64,000 nt of DNA from Paraburkholderia acidisoli (GCF_009789675.1 NZ_CP046913.1:372001-436000); one strand, 5' to 3'; positions 26,363 to 36,427 are shown, numbered from the stretch's first letter. A program made the numbers and translations. Notes: generated by a model not told the origin, from the letters alone.

Positions 26363-26899
26363 TCGTCAATTCTGTTTAAGCCTTGTTTGTATCGGGCGCG
26401 CGTTGCGACGCGTGCCCGAAGTGACTTAAAGTTTTCCTAACATTCTTTGCTGATTTCAGAGACTTCTTGGTGCAATGCCGAGAAATTAAGAGTTCTCTGA
26501 TACGTCCGGCATTTTCCGATTCGTATGATGCCCACTACATGGCCAAAGACCCTGCGCGCGTGTATTCGGCGCGTGTGTCGATGCGTCTGGAACGACTCGA
26601 ATTCGATTTTCTTTCTCCACTTCAGATGACTCGCTGAGCGCGTTGCCAGCACGCTTCGGCCTGCCAAGTGCGGTTCGTTAATCGAAGTCATTCGATAGGT
26701 TCGCCGCTCGAAAAACGCGATATTAGGTCATGGAAGTCGAAAGGCTTTCTGCCGATTTTTCCTGGGCTCGTGAGTGGGAGCCGACGCTTTGGTTGCCCTC
26801 TGACCTGATGTGATTTGAGACTGACCCGGTTGAAATTTCAGACGGGATTGGAATGCTCAAAAATCTCTGTAAATCTTCAAGATTAATTTAGGATTGCAA
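26363..26899. other. Long AT-richer leader of the trimeric autotransporter
   Basis: No supported gene lies in these 537 bases; a leftward open frame at 26437-26691 has no recognisable features. The sequence is clearly AT-richer than its surroundings, especially 26690-26899. It likely holds the adhesin promoter and control sites. Confidence 0.45.
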
Positions 26900-29800
26900 A
26901 TGAATAAGGCTTATCGTTCAGTCTGGAACGAAGCAACCGGAACGTGGGTTGCGGCGGCGGAAACTGCCGTTGCGCGTGGCAAGAAGAACCGCAGCGCGAA
27001 ATTGATCGTCGCGGGTTCGCTTGCAGCGCTAGGCGGCGTCGCGCACGCGAGCGGCATTGACGGCGGATCGATCGTGAGTGCCCCCCAGATTGCCATTGGC
27101 TCCGGCGCGAAGGTCACCGCCAGTACCAATGACGGTCAAACGGGCGTCGCGGTGGGGGTGAATGCGTTGTCCTCGGGCGGGTACGCTCAGGCATTCGGCA
27201 GCGGTTCTACCGCAAGTGGAGGCGGTGCTGCGGCATTTGGCTACGCCGCATCCGCCACAAGCAACTACGCGATGGCATTTGGCTGGGGTGCGAACGCGAG
27301 TGGTAGCGGGGCCACTGCGATGGGGAGAACTAGCGTTGCATCTGGCAGCTACGCAATGGCTTTGGGCGACTCGACAAAGGCTACGGGCTCGGGCTCAAAC
27401 GCGATTGGCCAGAACGCGGCGGCTGGTGGCACAAGCGCAACGGCGCTTGGCCAGAACTCGGTGGCTTCCGCCAACAACGCCACGGCGCTCGGCGACGCGA
27501 CGCGCGCATCGGGCGCAAGCTCGGTGGCGATTGGTTCGACGTCGACCGCAGCGGGCCTGAGTTCGGCGGCGCTTTCGTCGAACTCCAAGGCGCTGGCTGA
27601 CTACAGTGAAGCCATGGGCAATGGGTCAGTCGCCAACAAACTGGGCGATATGGCCCTGGGCGCGTCTTCCAGTGCAACCGGCGGTGGCGCGATCAATCAG
27701 TACGCGACAGCGGTAGGTACGAATGCGGCCGCCAGCGGCGCGGGCACCACGGCACTCGGCTCAAATGCAGCCGCGACGGGTGGTTACGCCACGGCGATCG
27801 GCTCCGCTGCAAAAGCCTCGGGCGCGAGCGCGATCGCGCTCGGCCAGTCGGCTGTGTCGAGCAGCACGAACACTGCGGCGATCGGTACCGGGGCGACGGC
27901 TGCGGGCGCAAACTCGGTGTCGATTGGTTCGACGGCCAGGGCGCTGGCTGACTACACCGAAGCCATGGGCAATGCCGCAATCGCCAACAAACTAGGCGAT
28001 ATGGCCCTGGGCGCGTCTTCCAGTGCAACCGGCGGTGGAACGAACAACCAGTACGCGACAGCGGTAGGTACGAGTGCGGTCGCCAGCGCCGCAGGCACCG
28101 CGGCATTCGGCTCAAATGCAGCCGCGACGGGTGGTTACGCCACGGCGATCGGCTCCGCAGCACAAGCCTCGGGCTCGAGCGCGATCGCGCTCGGCCAGTC
28201 GGCTAAGTCGAGCAACACGAACACCATTGCGATCGGCAATGGGGCCAGTGCGTCTGGCTTCAACTCCGCTGCAGTGGGTGCGCTTGCACAAACGCTGAAC
28301 AACGGGGACGTGGCCTTCGGCACCAACTCGTACGCAAACGGTACGGGTCCGAGTAACAACGCTGCTGCAATCGGCTACGGCGCAACGGCTTCGGGCGCGA
28401 GCGCGAGTGCTTTCGGTGGCGCTGCGAAGGCAACCGCAGCGAACGCAACGGCCCTGGGCCAGGGCGCGCAAGCGACGGTCGCGAACTCGGTGGCACTGGG
28501 CCAGGGCTCGGTCGCCAACACCACTGGCGTGACGACGGCAAGCGGCGTGATCGGCGGTACGACCTACAACTACGCGGGCGGTGCGCCGATCGGCGTGGTG
28601 AGCGTGGGCACGAGCAGCGCGACGCGCCAGATCACGAACGTGGCGGCAGGCCAGGTGACGGCGGCCAGCACGGACGCGGTCAATGGTTCGCAACTGTTTG
28701 CGACCAACAGCAAGGTCACGCAGAACACGTCGGACATCTCCAACCTGTATAGCCAGATCACGAACATGAGCGGCGGCACGTCGCCTGATGCCGTGATGTA
28801 CGACTCGTCGGCGCACAATTCGGTCACGCTGGGCGGCAAGACGGCTTCCGCGGCTGTCGCGCTGCATAACGTGGCAAACGGCACGCTGAACGCGACGAGC
28901 ACCGACGCCGTGAATGGCTCGCAGCTGTACGCGACGAACACCAGCATCTCGAATCTCGCGGGCAGCGTGACGAACCTCGCCGGCGACGTGACGAACATGC
29001 AGGGCGACATCACCACCATCCAGGGCAATATCTCGACGCTCTCCGGTGATGTGACGAACATGCAGAGCGACATCACGAACATGCAAGGCCAGATGGCCGA
29101 TGCCGTGATGTATGACTCGTCGGCGCATGACTCGGTGACGCTGGGCGGCAACGGTTCGACCTCGGTCGTGATTCACAACGTCGCGAACGGCGTGGTGGAC
29201 GCATCGAGCATGGACGCGGTGAATGGTTCGCAGCTCTACGACATCCAGACGCAGATCAACAATGTCCAGAACATTGCTGGTAACGCGAGCGATCCGATGT
29301 TCACGGCGCAGGGCGATCGCAACACCGAAGCAGCGCAGGCAACGGGCACGCATGCCACGGCAGCGGGCGCGAAGGCGGCGGCAAGCGGTGTACAGGCAAC
29401 GGCGGTTGGCTTTGGCGCGACCGCGACCGGGAACAGCTCGACGGCGCTTGGTGTGGGTGCGACCGCGAGTGCGAACAACTCGGTGGCGCTGGGCGAAGGC
29501 TCGGTGGCTGATCGTGACGGCACGGTGTCGGTGGGTTCGGCGGGTATGCAACGCCAGATCACCAACGTCATGGCTGGTACGCAAGGCACCGACGCGGTCA
29601 ACGTTGACCAGTTGAACCAGACGGTCAACAACGCCGTGCTCGACATCGGCAACCAGGTCCAGCAAGGCGTACAGCAGGCCAACTCGTACACGAACCAGCA
29701 GATTGGTGCGGTTCGCCGTGACATGAACGCGATGGGCGCGGCGGCTATGGCAGCTTCGTCGCTTATCCCGAACGCACGGGCGGAAGGCAACTTCCAGATG

Positions 29801-29953
29801 GCGGCGGCGGCGGGTACGTACGGTGGCCAAAGCGCGCTGGCCGTGGGTGCTAACTGGTATGTGACCGATCGTCTGCTTCTGAACGCGCACGTTTCGAAGT
29901 CGACTGGCGGTGGCAGCACCGGCGCGTCGATCGGCGCAACGTTCGGGTTCTAA
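26900..29953 (+). CDS. YadA-like trimeric autotransporter adhesin (ESPR type)
   Basis: The 1017-residue protein opens with an extended signal peptide region (MNKAYRSVWNEATGTWVAAAE, the ESPR motif) ending near GVAHAS. A long YadA-head region of AxAxG/SxAxG left-handed-roll repeats covers about residues 75-540. Stalk and neck motifs follow (TNVAAGQV..STDAVNGSQL, HNVANGTLNATSTDAVNGSQL), with coiled-coil repeats of NLAGDVTNMQGDI type and a second short head. The C-terminal 80 residues are the YadA anchor (NQQIGAVRRDMNAMG to GASIGATFGF), which forms a 12-strand trimeric barrel. It mediates adhesion or autoaggregation at the cell surface. The start at 26900 fits ESPR; an upstream TTG would add two residues. 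An OmpA gene follows directly. Confidence 0.93.
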   Translation: MNKAYRSVWNEATGTWVAAAETAVARGKKNRSAKLIVAGSLAALGGVAHASGIDGGSIVSAPQIAIGSGAKVTASTNDGQTGVAVGVNALSSGGYAQAFGSGSTASGGGAAAFGYAASATSNYAMAFGWGANASGSGATAMGRTSVASGSYAMALGDSTKATGSGSNAIGQNAAAGGTSATALGQNSVASANNATALGDATRASGASSVAIGSTSTAAGLSSAALSSNSKALADYSEAMGNGSVANKLGDMALGASSSATGGGAINQYATAVGTNAAASGAGTTALGSNAAATGGYATAIGSAAKASGASAIALGQSAVSSSTNTAAIGTGATAAGANSVSIGSTARALADYTEAMGNAAIANKLGDMALGASSSATGGGTNNQYATAVGTSAVASAAGTAAFGSNAAATGGYATAIGSAAQASGSSAIALGQSAKSSNTNTIAIGNGASASGFNSAAVGALAQTLNNGDVAFGTNSYANGTGPSNNAAAIGYGATASGASASAFGGAAKATAANATALGQGAQATVANSVALGQGSVANTTGVTTASGVIGGTTYNYAGGAPIGVVSVGTSSATRQITNVAAGQVTAASTDAVNGSQLFATNSKVTQNTSDISNLYSQITNMSGGTSPDAVMYDSSAHNSVTLGGKTASAAVALHNVANGTLNATSTDAVNGSQLYATNTSISNLAGSVTNLAGDVTNMQGDITTIQGNISTLSGDVTNMQSDITNMQGQMADAVMYDSSAHDSVTLGGNGSTSVVIHNVANGVVDASSMDAVNGSQLYDIQTQINNVQNIAGNASDPMFTAQGDRNTEAAQATGTHATAAGAKAAASGVQATAVGFGATATGNSSTALGVGATASANNSVALGEGSVADRDGTVSVGSAGMQRQITNVMAGTQGTDAVNVDQLNQTVNNAVLDIGNQVQQGVQQANSYTNQQIGAVRRDMNAMGAAAMAASSLIPNARAEGNFQMAAAAGTYGGQSALAVGANWYVTDRLLLNAHVSKSTGGGSTGASIGATFGF
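27530..28231 (+). repeat. 351-bp in-frame tandem duplication in the adhesin head
   Basis: Two copies offset by exactly 351 bases (117 codons) are nearly identical, for example GCGCTGGCTGA at 27590 and 27941 and ACGGCGATCGGCTCCGC near 27792 and 28143. Boundaries are approximate. The unit encodes a block of head repeats. Confidence 0.85.
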
Positions 29954-30009
29954 GCGAGCGTAACCGAATGCCCGCCACGGGAAACCGTGGCGGGCGCACG
30001 GAGAATTCC

Positions 30010-30969
30010 ATGAAGAAAATTTTGATAGCAAGCGCGTTATTGTCGGCGCTCGCGAGCGTGCAAGCGTTCGCCAGCATCGGCAGCGACGCCGAGGCGCTGA
30101 TGCCCGCCGCGCAACGGATCGCCAATCCGTACCAGCGCGGTCTGGCGGAAGGCTGGCTCGACATCGCGGCGCGTCAGGACAGTCATGTGCTCGTGTCGTC
30201 GGTGTACAACGACGCAGCGGCGCGCGCGCTCAACAACGGTCGTCATTTCATCGACGGCAGCGTGCCGTTCCAGCCGATCTACAGCCAGAAAAACTGGCCG
30301 CCGGTCGAAACGCGCGAGAAGTGGGTCAACGCTCTGAAGGAGCTCGAGCGTACCAACGAGCGCGCGGCAAAGTCGCCGTGCCGCAACGAGGATGCCGGCC
30401 GTCTCGCGGCACTCACCGACGAAGTCTGGAAGGAGCAGGACGAAACGCACGGCACGCGTTGGGTGCACGGCTGGGAAGCCGTGGAACGCGCGCAGAAACT
30501 CGCGCAGCAGGTCAACAAAAAGCTCGATCAATGCGTTCCGCCGGTAGCCGCGGTTCCGGCGCCGGTACCGGCTCCGGTCGTGGTCGCGGCGCTGCCGGTG
30601 GCCAAGCCGCTGTCGCTTTCGGCCGACGCGCTGTTCGACTTCGACAGTTCGGTTCTGAAGCCCGAAGGCCAGAACATGATCCAGGTGCTCGCGCAGCGCT
30701 TGCGTGACAACCGCGCAAAGCTGAGCGTGCTGAAGATCGACGGTTACACCGACCGCTTTGGTTCCTCCGCGCATAACCTGAAGTTGTCGCGCCAACGCGC
30801 AGAAGCCGTGCAGCAGGCGTTGCTGGCTCAGGGCGTGGCGGCGGAGCGTTTCGAAATCAACGGCTTTGGCGCTGCGGATCCGGTGAAGTTCTGTCCGGGC
30901 AAGCAGGCAACGCCGACGGTGGTCGCGTGTCTCGCGCCTAACCGTCGGGTACAGATCACCGCACGATAA
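30010..30969 (+). CDS. OmpA-family protein, likely partner of the adhesin
   Basis: The 319-residue protein has a signal peptide (MKKILIASALLSALASVQAFA), an alpha-helical N-terminal region without beta-barrel pattern (about 22-185), a Pro/Ala/Val linker (VAAVPAPVPAPVVVAALPV) and a C-terminal OmpA peptidoglycan-binding domain (LFDFDSSVLKPEG, DGYTDRFGSSAHNLKLSRQRAEAV, INGFGAADPV, NRRVQI). It probably sits in the periplasm and ties the adhesin or outer membrane to peptidoglycan. It begins 56 bases after the adhesin stop, so the two are likely co-transcribed. Such adhesin-OmpA pairs recur in Burkholderia and relatives. Confidence 0.9.
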   Translation: MKKILIASALLSALASVQAFASIGSDAEALMPAAQRIANPYQRGLAEGWLDIAARQDSHVLVSSVYNDAAARALNNGRHFIDGSVPFQPIYSQKNWPPVETREKWVNALKELERTNERAAKSPCRNEDAGRLAALTDEVWKEQDETHGTRWVHGWEAVERAQKLAQQVNKKLDQCVPPVAAVPAPVPAPVVVAALPVAKPLSLSADALFDFDSSVLKPEGQNMIQVLAQRLRDNRAKLSVLKIDGYTDRFGSSAHNLKLSRQRAEAVQQALLAQGVAAERFEINGFGAADPVKFCPGKQATPTVVACLAPNRRVQITAR

Positions 30970-31005
30970 GCGGAAAAGAACTCGCAGTCAGGACAGCGAG
31001 TAGAA

Positions 31006-31030
31006 GGACGAACGACGTCAACGTTCGTCC
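31006..31030 (+). repeat. Inverted repeat after the OmpA gene
   Basis: GGACGAACG/CGTTCGTCC form a 9-bp perfect stem just before the terminator. Confidence 0.55.
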
Positions 31031-31047
31031 GGCGTGGTAGGGCGTTT

Positions 31048-31081
31048 GCGGCGTGCTTTCGGGCACGCCGCTTTTTTTTTG
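31048..31081 (+). terminator. Terminator of the adhesin-OmpA operon
   Basis: A 9-bp perfect stem GCGGCGTGC/GCACGCCGC is followed by about ten T. Confidence 0.92.
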
Positions 31082-31109
31082 CTCGGCGGTTGCCGCTCGA
31101 TCCTCGGGC

Positions 31110-31652
31110 TCAGTCTCTTTTCGCGGCGCTCACCGAGGCGGGCCTGCCCAGCAGTTCGATGAGGGATCGATGCAGCGGATATTGCTCCGCGAGCGCCAAG
31201 GTATCGGCGATCTCGAACTCGCTGAACTCGAAGCCCGGCGCCACGGTGCAGCCCACCAGCGCATACGTGGACGGATCGCAGCAGCGCGCCGCGAACCAGT
31301 GGCCCGCGGGCACCACGGCCTGGAATACGGTGCCCGCGTGATCGAGCGCGTGGCCGAGCTTGCGCGTGGAGAGTACGCCGCGCTCGTCGATCGAATGAAT
31401 CTCGATGGGCGAGCCCGCGTAGAAGTGCCAGAGCTCGTCGGAGCGGATGCGATGCCACGCCGAATAGGCGCCGTCGGCGAGCAGGAAGTAGATGGCGGTG
31501 GAGGCCGCGCGCGTGCCTTCCGTTGCGCTCGCGCCTTCGCGTTGCACGAATTTGTCGGCGCGGTAGGTTTCGCTGTAGTAACCGCCTTCGGGGTGAGGTT
31601 CGAGCCCGAACCGGCGGATCAGTTCTTCGACAGCGACGTTGGCGTGTGCCAT
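31110..31652 (-). CDS. Cupin superfamily protein, DUF985 (Cupin_5)
   Basis: The 180-residue protein matches the DUF985 cupins: ELIRRFGLEPHPEGGYYSETYR, IYFLLADGAYSAWHRIRSDELWHFYAG, and late VAPGFEFSEFEI. The His/Glu residues in HRIRSDE and HWF could bind a metal or sugar nucleotide, but the function of the family is unknown. GGAGG precedes the ATG at 31652. It is the last gene of a leftward group with pncC, pgpA and thiL. Confidence 0.88.
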   Translation of the reverse strand: MAHANVAVEELIRRFGLEPHPEGGYYSETYRADKFVQREGASATEGTRAASTAIYFLLADGAYSAWHRIRSDELWHFYAGSPIEIHSIDERGVLSTRKLGHALDHAGTVFQAVVPAGHWFAARCCDPSTYALVGCTVAPGFEFSEFEIADTLALAEQYPLHRSLIELLGRPASVSAAKRD

Positions 31653-31704
31653 GGCGGAGGCCTCCGTGGTGCGCAGCCCGCGCCGCTCTGGGCGCCAGGC
31701 CGGA

Positions 31705-32205
31705 TTAGCGTTCTTTCTCGTCGATGAGCGCGAGCAGCCCGCGCAGCGCGTGCGCGGCGGCCTGCACGCGAATCCGTTCGCGGTCGCCCTTGAAGACCAC
31801 GGTCTCGACGCTCGTGTGCAGGCGGTTGCTCCAGCCGAACGACACCATGCCGACGGGTTTGTCCGGCGTTCCGCCGCCCGGCCCGGCAACGCCGGTGATG
31901 GCCAGCGAAACTTGTGCCCGGCTGTTGCGCAGCGCGCCTTCGGCCATGGCGCGCGCGACCGGTTCGCTCACCGCGCCGTGACGCTCGATCAAGTCGGGCG
32001 GCACGCCGATCATCTCGCTTTTCGCCTGATTCGAGTACGTGACGAAGCCACGTTCGAACCAGCCGCTGCTGCCCGAAATGTCGGTGATGGCGGTGGCGAC
32101 CATGCCGCCCGTGCAGGACTCGGCGGTCGCGAGCATGAGGCGTCCGTCGCGCAGTGCGTTGCCGGCGCGGATCGCGAGTTGGTGGACGACGGAATCGGTA
32201 GGCAT
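31705..32205 (-). CDS. pncC: Nicotinamide-nucleotide amidohydrolase, CinA C-terminal type
   Basis: The 166-residue protein is the stand-alone CinA/PncC domain: LATAESCTGGMVATAITDISGSSGWFERGFVTYSN, then VSLAITGVAGPGGGTPDKPVGMVSFGW. The Ser/Cys of AESCTGG is in the active site. PncC deamidates nicotinamide mononucleotide to nicotinate mononucleotide in the NAD salvage cycle. Its usual neighbour in this lineage is pgpA, as here (25 bases upstream). Confidence 0.92.
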   Translation of the reverse strand: MPTDSVVHQLAIRAGNALRDGRLMLATAESCTGGMVATAITDISGSSGWFERGFVTYSNQAKSEMIGVPPDLIERHGAVSEPVARAMAEGALRNSRAQVSLAITGVAGPGGGTPDKPVGMVSFGWSNRLHTSVETVVFKGDRERIRVQAAAHALRGLLALIDEKER

Positions 32206-32230
32206 GGCGAGCGTGGGGAGAAAAGGCGGT

Positions 32231-32860
32231 TCAGACGGACATGCGCCAGAGCGCGATCACGAGCAGCGTGAAGAACGCGGCAACAAGGTCGTCGAGCATG
32301 ATGCCAAGGCCGCCCTTGAAGCGGCGGTCGAAATAGCGGATGGGCGGCGGCTTCACCATGTCGAAGAAGCGGAACACCACGAACGCCCACACGCGCCCGG
32401 CGAAGTCGACGGGCGTGACCATCAGCAGCACCAGCCAGAACGCGACGATCTCGTCCCAGACGATCGCCGATGGATCTTCGGTGCGCAGCTTCTTCGCCGT
32501 GAACCCCGTGATGCCAATACCGGCGAAAAAGCCCACGACGATCAGCACCGACCAGTCGATCACCGTGAAGTAGCGGTTGAGCACTTCGAACGCGGCCCAG
32601 GCGAACAGCGTGCCGGCCGTGCCGGGCGCAAGACGCGAGAGGCCCGAACCGAAGCCGAGCGAAATGATATGCAGCGGATGCGTGAGCATGAACGGCGCGT
32701 CGGCGCGGCGCGGACCTTTCGGAGCGCTTGCGTTGCCGCTTTCAGCGGCGCGGCCGTTCGCGCCGTTCGGCCGCGCGGGCGCGACGCCCGCGGCGCTGGC
32801 GTTGGCCTGGTTCCCGGCGCCGAAGTCTTCGGCGGGCGAGGGCGTGGGGTCAGTCTGCAT
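32231..32860 (-). CDS. pgpA: Phosphatidylglycerophosphatase A
   Basis: The 209-residue membrane protein has PgpA motifs SLGFGSGLSRLAPGTAGTL, EDPSAIVWDEIVAFWLVL and FFDMVKPPPIRYFDRRFKGGLGIMLDD with the catalytic acidic residues. It dephosphorylates phosphatidylglycerol phosphate in the inner membrane. About 50 disordered Ala/Asn/Pro residues precede the conserved region, so initiation at a later Met (MLTHPLHI) is possible. It overlaps the thiL 3' end by 11 bases. Confidence 0.93.
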   Translation of the reverse strand: MQTDPTPSPAEDFGAGNQANASAAGVAPARPNGANGRAAESGNASAPKGPRRADAPFMLTHPLHIISLGFGSGLSRLAPGTAGTLFAWAAFEVLNRYFTVIDWSVLIVVGFFAGIGITGFTAKKLRTEDPSAIVWDEIVAFWLVLLMVTPVDFAGRVWAFVVFRFFDMVKPPPIRYFDRRFKGGLGIMLDDLVAAFFTLLVIALWRMSV

Positions 32861-33854
32861 GGAAATGGTCGAAACCTTGCAACGTCAGGTCGAGCGGCGC
32901 CCCGGCGGCGTCGCGCCAGGCGATCGCGGGCACGGCCGCGGCGGGCGAAGTCAGGGCACTCATTGTACCGATGCGCGTGACGCGCACCCCCGCCTGTTGC
33001 GCAGCCGCCTCGACCGCTTCGCGCTGGTCGCGGGCCGCCGTGAAGCACAGCTCGTAATCGTCGCCGCCCGCGAGCGCGCACTGCAGTTGCACGGCGCGCG
33101 GCAGACGCGCGAGCGCGGGCGATACCGGCAAGGCGTCCACGTCGATGGCGGCGGCGAGGCGCGAGCGTTCCAGGATATGCCGCAGGTCGCCGGCGAGGCC
33201 GTCGGAGAGGTCGAGCGCGGCGCGCGCCACGCCGCGCAGCGCGAGGCCGAGCGCGACCCGCGGTTCCGGGTATTCGAGCGCGCGGCGAAAGTGCGCGACG
33301 TCGGCAGCGGCATCGGCGCCGCTCGTTTGCCATTCGCCGCGCAGCACGCCGAGTCCCGCGCGCGCGTCGCCGGGCGTGCCGGACACCCAGATGTCGTCGC
33401 CGTCGCGGGCGGCGTCGCGACGAAGTGCGGCATCCTGCCGCACCGAGCCGAACACCGTCAGGCAAAGGTTGAGCGGACCGGCCGTGGTATCGCCGCCGAT
33501 CAGCTCGCAGTCGTAGCGGTCGGCGAGTTCGAAGAGCCCCGCGCTGAACGCGGCGAGCCAGTCTTCGCGCGGCTTGGGCAGCGCGCACGCGAGCGTGAAG
33601 CCGAGCGGCGCGGCACCCATTGCCGCGAGATCTGACAGATTTACGGCGAGCGCCTTGTGGCCGAGCGCGTGCGGGTCGACATCGGCGAAAAAGTGGCGGC
33701 CTTCCACGAGCATGTCGGTGGACACGGCCAGCATCTCGCCGGCGGCGGGCGCGATCAGCGCGCAGTCGTCGCCAATGCCGAGCGCCGCGCGCCGCGTGTG
33801 TTGGCGGGCGCGCTGCGCGAAATATCGGTCGATCAGGGAGAACTCGGAAAGCAT
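32850..33854 (-). CDS. thiL: Thiamine-monophosphate kinase
   Basis: The 334-residue enzyme has the PurM/ThiL pattern: FSLIDRYFAQRA, GIGDDCALI, STDMLVEGRHFFADVDPHALGHKALAVNLSDLAAMGA, GGDTTAGPLNLCLTVFG and DLSDGLAGDLRHI. It phosphorylates thiamine monophosphate to thiamine diphosphate. The start at 33854 (MLSEFSLIDRYF) is the family start, although the frame runs further upstream. It is divergent from maeB and overlaps pgpA. Confidence 0.95.
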   Translation of the reverse strand: MLSEFSLIDRYFAQRARQHTRRAALGIGDDCALIAPAAGEMLAVSTDMLVEGRHFFADVDPHALGHKALAVNLSDLAAMGAAPLGFTLACALPKPREDWLAAFSAGLFELADRYDCELIGGDTTAGPLNLCLTVFGSVRQDAALRRDAARDGDDIWVSGTPGDARAGLGVLRGEWQTSGADAAADVAHFRRALEYPEPRVALGLALRGVARAALDLSDGLAGDLRHILERSRLAAAIDVDALPVSPALARLPRAVQLQCALAGGDDYELCFTAARDQREAVEAAAQQAGVRVTRIGTMSALTSPAAAVPAIAWRDAAGAPLDLTLQGFDHFHAD

Positions 33855-33978
33855 GACGAAAGGTCTATGACGAATGGCCAGGCCTGCGTCGCGCAATCCA
33901 TGCGCGCGCGGGCTTTCATGATGTTCCGGTCGCGGCACCTGAGCCCGGACTGAAAGGAATGCTGCCGGGGAATGGCGC

Positions 33979-33984
33979 TACAAT
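33979..33984 (+). promoter_or_regulatory. Possible -10 box of maeB
   Basis: TACAAT lies 58 bases before the maeB ATG in the 187-base divergent thiL-maeB region. No convincing -35 box is seen. Confidence 0.3.
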
Positions 33985-34041
33985 CGGTCAAACTTTGTGT
34001 TCGAGTTGTCATTCTAATCTGCACTAACGTCCCGCCATCCC

Positions 34042-36336
34042 ATGACGAATTCCGCCACGAACAAGCTTCGCGAAGCCGCGCTCGATTACCACGAGTTCCC
34101 CACGCCGGGGAAGATCGCCATCGCGCCGACCAAGCAGATGATCAACCAGCGCGACCTGTCGCTCGCATATTCGCCGGGCGTTGCGTTCGCGTGCGAAGCG
34201 ATCGTCGAAAACCCGCTCAACGCCGCGCGCTTCACGGCCCGCAGCAATCTGGTTGGCGTGGTGTCGAACGGCACGGCCGTGCTCGGCCTCGGCAATATCG
34301 GCCCGCTCGCCTCCAAGCCGGTCATGGAAGGTAAAGCGGTGCTGTTCAAGAAGTTCGCGGGCATCGACGTGTTCGACATCGAGCTGAACGAGTCGGATCC
34401 GCACAAGCTCGTAGACGTGATCGCCGCGCTCGAACCCACCTTCGGCGGCATCAACCTCGAAGACATCAAGGCGCCGGAATGCTTCATCGTCGAACGTGAA
34501 GCCCGCAAGCGCATGAAGATTCCGGTGTTCCACGACGACCAGCACGGCACGGCCATCGTCGTGGCGGCCGCCGTGACCAACGGCCTGAAGGTCGTCGGCA
34601 AGGACATCAAAGACGTGAAACTCGTGGCCTCGGGCGCGGGCGCGGCGGCGCTGGCGTGTCTGGACCTGCTCGTCGACCTCGGCCTGCCGCTCGAAAACAT
34701 CGTGGTGACCGACCTCGCGGGCGTGGTCTACAAGGGCCGCACCGAGCTGATGGACCCGGACAAGGAACGCTTCGCGCGCGAAACGAACGCGCGCACGCTG
34801 GCCGAAGTCGTTGAAGGCGCCGACATTTTCCTCGGTCTGTCTGCCGGCGGCGTGCTCAAGCAGGACATGGTCAAGCAAATGGCCGCGAAGCCGCTCATTC
34901 TGGCGCTCGCGAACCCCACGCCGGAAATCCTGCCGGAACTGGCGCTCGAAGTGCGTCCGGACGCGGTGCTCGCCACGGGCCGCACCGACTACCCGAACCA
35001 GGTCAACAACGTCCTGTGCTTCCCGTTCATCTTCCGCGGCGCGCTCGACGTGGGCGCGACCACCATCACGCGCGAGATGGAAATCGCCACCGTGAACGCG
35101 ATCGCCGAACTCGCGCGCCAGGAACAGAGCGACGTCGTGGCCACGGCGTACGGCATTCAGGATTTGCAGTTCGGCCCGGAATATCTCATTCCCAAGCCGT
35201 TCGACCCGCGTCTGATCGTGAAGATCGCGCCGGCCGTCGCGAAGGCCGCGATGGATTCGGGCGTCGCCACGCGCCCGATCGAGGACATGGACGCGTACGA
35301 GCAGCATCTGCAGCAGTTCGTGTATCACAGCGGCACGACCATGAAGCCGATCTTCCAGATCGCGCGCGCCGTGGAGCCGGAAAAGAAGCGCATCGTGTTC
35401 GCCGAGGGCGAAGAGGAGCGCATCCTGCGCGGGGTACAGATCGTCGTCGACGAAAAACTCGCCAAACCCATCCTGATCGGCCGTCCGGCGGTGATCGAGC
35501 AGCGCATCGCGCGCTACGGGCTGCGTCTCGTGGCGGGCCAGGATTACACGGTCGTCAACACCGACCACGACGAGCGTTACCGCGACTTCTGGCAGACCTA
35601 CGCGAAGCTGATGGCACGCAAGGGCATCACGCAGCAAATGGCGAAGCTCGAAATGCGCCGCCGCACCACGCTGATCGGCTCGATGCTGGTGGAAAAGGGC
35701 GAGGCCGACGGCATGATCTGCGGCACGGTGAGCACGACGCACCGCCATCTGCACTTCATCGACCAGGTGATCGGCAAGAAGGAAGGCTGCAATGTGTACG
35801 GGGCAATGAACGGTCTCGTGCTCCCTAACCGCCAGATCTTCATCGTCGACACGCACGTGAACGTGGACCCCACGCCCGAGCAACTCTGCGAGATCACCAT
35901 CATGGCGGCGGAAGAAGTGCGCCGTTTTGGCATCGAGCCGAAGGTCGCGCTGTGCTCGCACTCGAACTTCGGTTCGAGCAACGCGGCTTCGGCGCAGAAG
36001 ATGCGCGACCTGCTCGTGCTGCTCCAGGAGCGCGCGCCCGAGTTGCAGGTGGACGGCGAAATGCACGGCGACGTCGCGATCGACGCCAATCTGCGCCGCG
36101 AGGTGCTGCCGGAATCGACGCTCGAAGGCGAAGCGAACCTGCTCGTCATGCCGAACATCGACGCGGCGAACATCTCGTACAACCTGCTGAAGACGGCGGC
36201 CGGCAACAACATCGCCATCGGGCCAATCCTGCTGGGCGCGGCCAAGCCGGTGCACGTGCTGACGGCTTCGGCCACGGTGCGCCGCATCGTCAACATGACC
36301 GCGCTGCTGGTCGCGGATGTGAACGCGACGCGTTAA
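34042..36336 (+). CDS. maeB: NADP-type malic enzyme with C-terminal phosphotransacetylase domain
   Basis: The 764-residue protein is a MaeB-type multidomain enzyme. The malic domains cover about residues 1-430: [66 protein letters not shown] and the nucleotide fold [16 protein letters not shown]. The rest is a phosphate acetyltransferase-like domain ([27 protein letters not shown]), considered regulatory in this family. It converts malate to pyruvate with NADPH formation. It stands alone, divergent from thiL, with its own terminator. Confidence 0.96.
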   Translation: MTNSATNKLREAALDYHEFPTPGKIAIAPTKQMINQRDLSLAYSPGVAFACEAIVENPLNAARFTARSNLVGVVSNGTAVLGLGNIGPLASKPVMEGKAVLFKKFAGIDVFDIELNESDPHKLVDVIAALEPTFGGINLEDIKAPECFIVEREARKRMKIPVFHDDQHGTAIVVAAAVTNGLKVVGKDIKDVKLVASGAGAAALACLDLLVDLGLPLENIVVTDLAGVVYKGRTELMDPDKERFARETNARTLAEVVEGADIFLGLSAGGVLKQDMVKQMAAKPLILALANPTPEILPELALEVRPDAVLATGRTDYPNQVNNVLCFPFIFRGALDVGATTITREMEIATVNAIAELARQEQSDVVATAYGIQDLQFGPEYLIPKPFDPRLIVKIAPAVAKAAMDSGVATRPIEDMDAYEQHLQQFVYHSGTTMKPIFQIARAVEPEKKRIVFAEGEEERILRGVQIVVDEKLAKPILIGRPAVIEQRIARYGLRLVAGQDYTVVNTDHDERYRDFWQTYAKLMARKGITQQMAKLEMRRRTTLIGSMLVEKGEADGMICGTVSTTHRHLHFIDQVIGKKEGCNVYGAMNGLVLPNRQIFIVDTHVNVDPTPEQLCEITIMAAEEVRRFGIEPKVALCSHSNFGSSNAASAQKMRDLLVLLQERAPELQVDGEMHGDVAIDANLRREVLPESTLEGEANLLVMPNIDAANISYNLLKTAAGNNIAIGPILLGAAKPVHVLTASATVRRIVNMTALLVADVNATR

Positions 36337-36392
36337 GTCATCCGGTCGCTCACTTGCCTCTGTGCTCGCCGGCCATGTCGGCGAGCCGCCTG

Positions 36393-36427
36393 AAACGGCG
36401 CGCTCACCTGTGATGCGCGCCGTTTTT
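36393..36427 (+). terminator. maeB terminator
   Basis: An 11-bp perfect stem AAACGGCGCGC/GCGCGCCGTTT ends in five T, 57 bases after the stop. Confidence 0.9.

Noticed and set aside
26437..26691. Leftward open frame of 84 codons before the adhesin gene
   Set aside because: Composition and codon use unlike the neighbours, and no recognisable motif.
28112..30031. Long leftward open frame of 639 codons antisense to the adhesin
   Set aside because: It is an Arg/His/Val-rich mirror of the repetitive adhesin gene; the plus-strand product has clear domains and a signal peptide.
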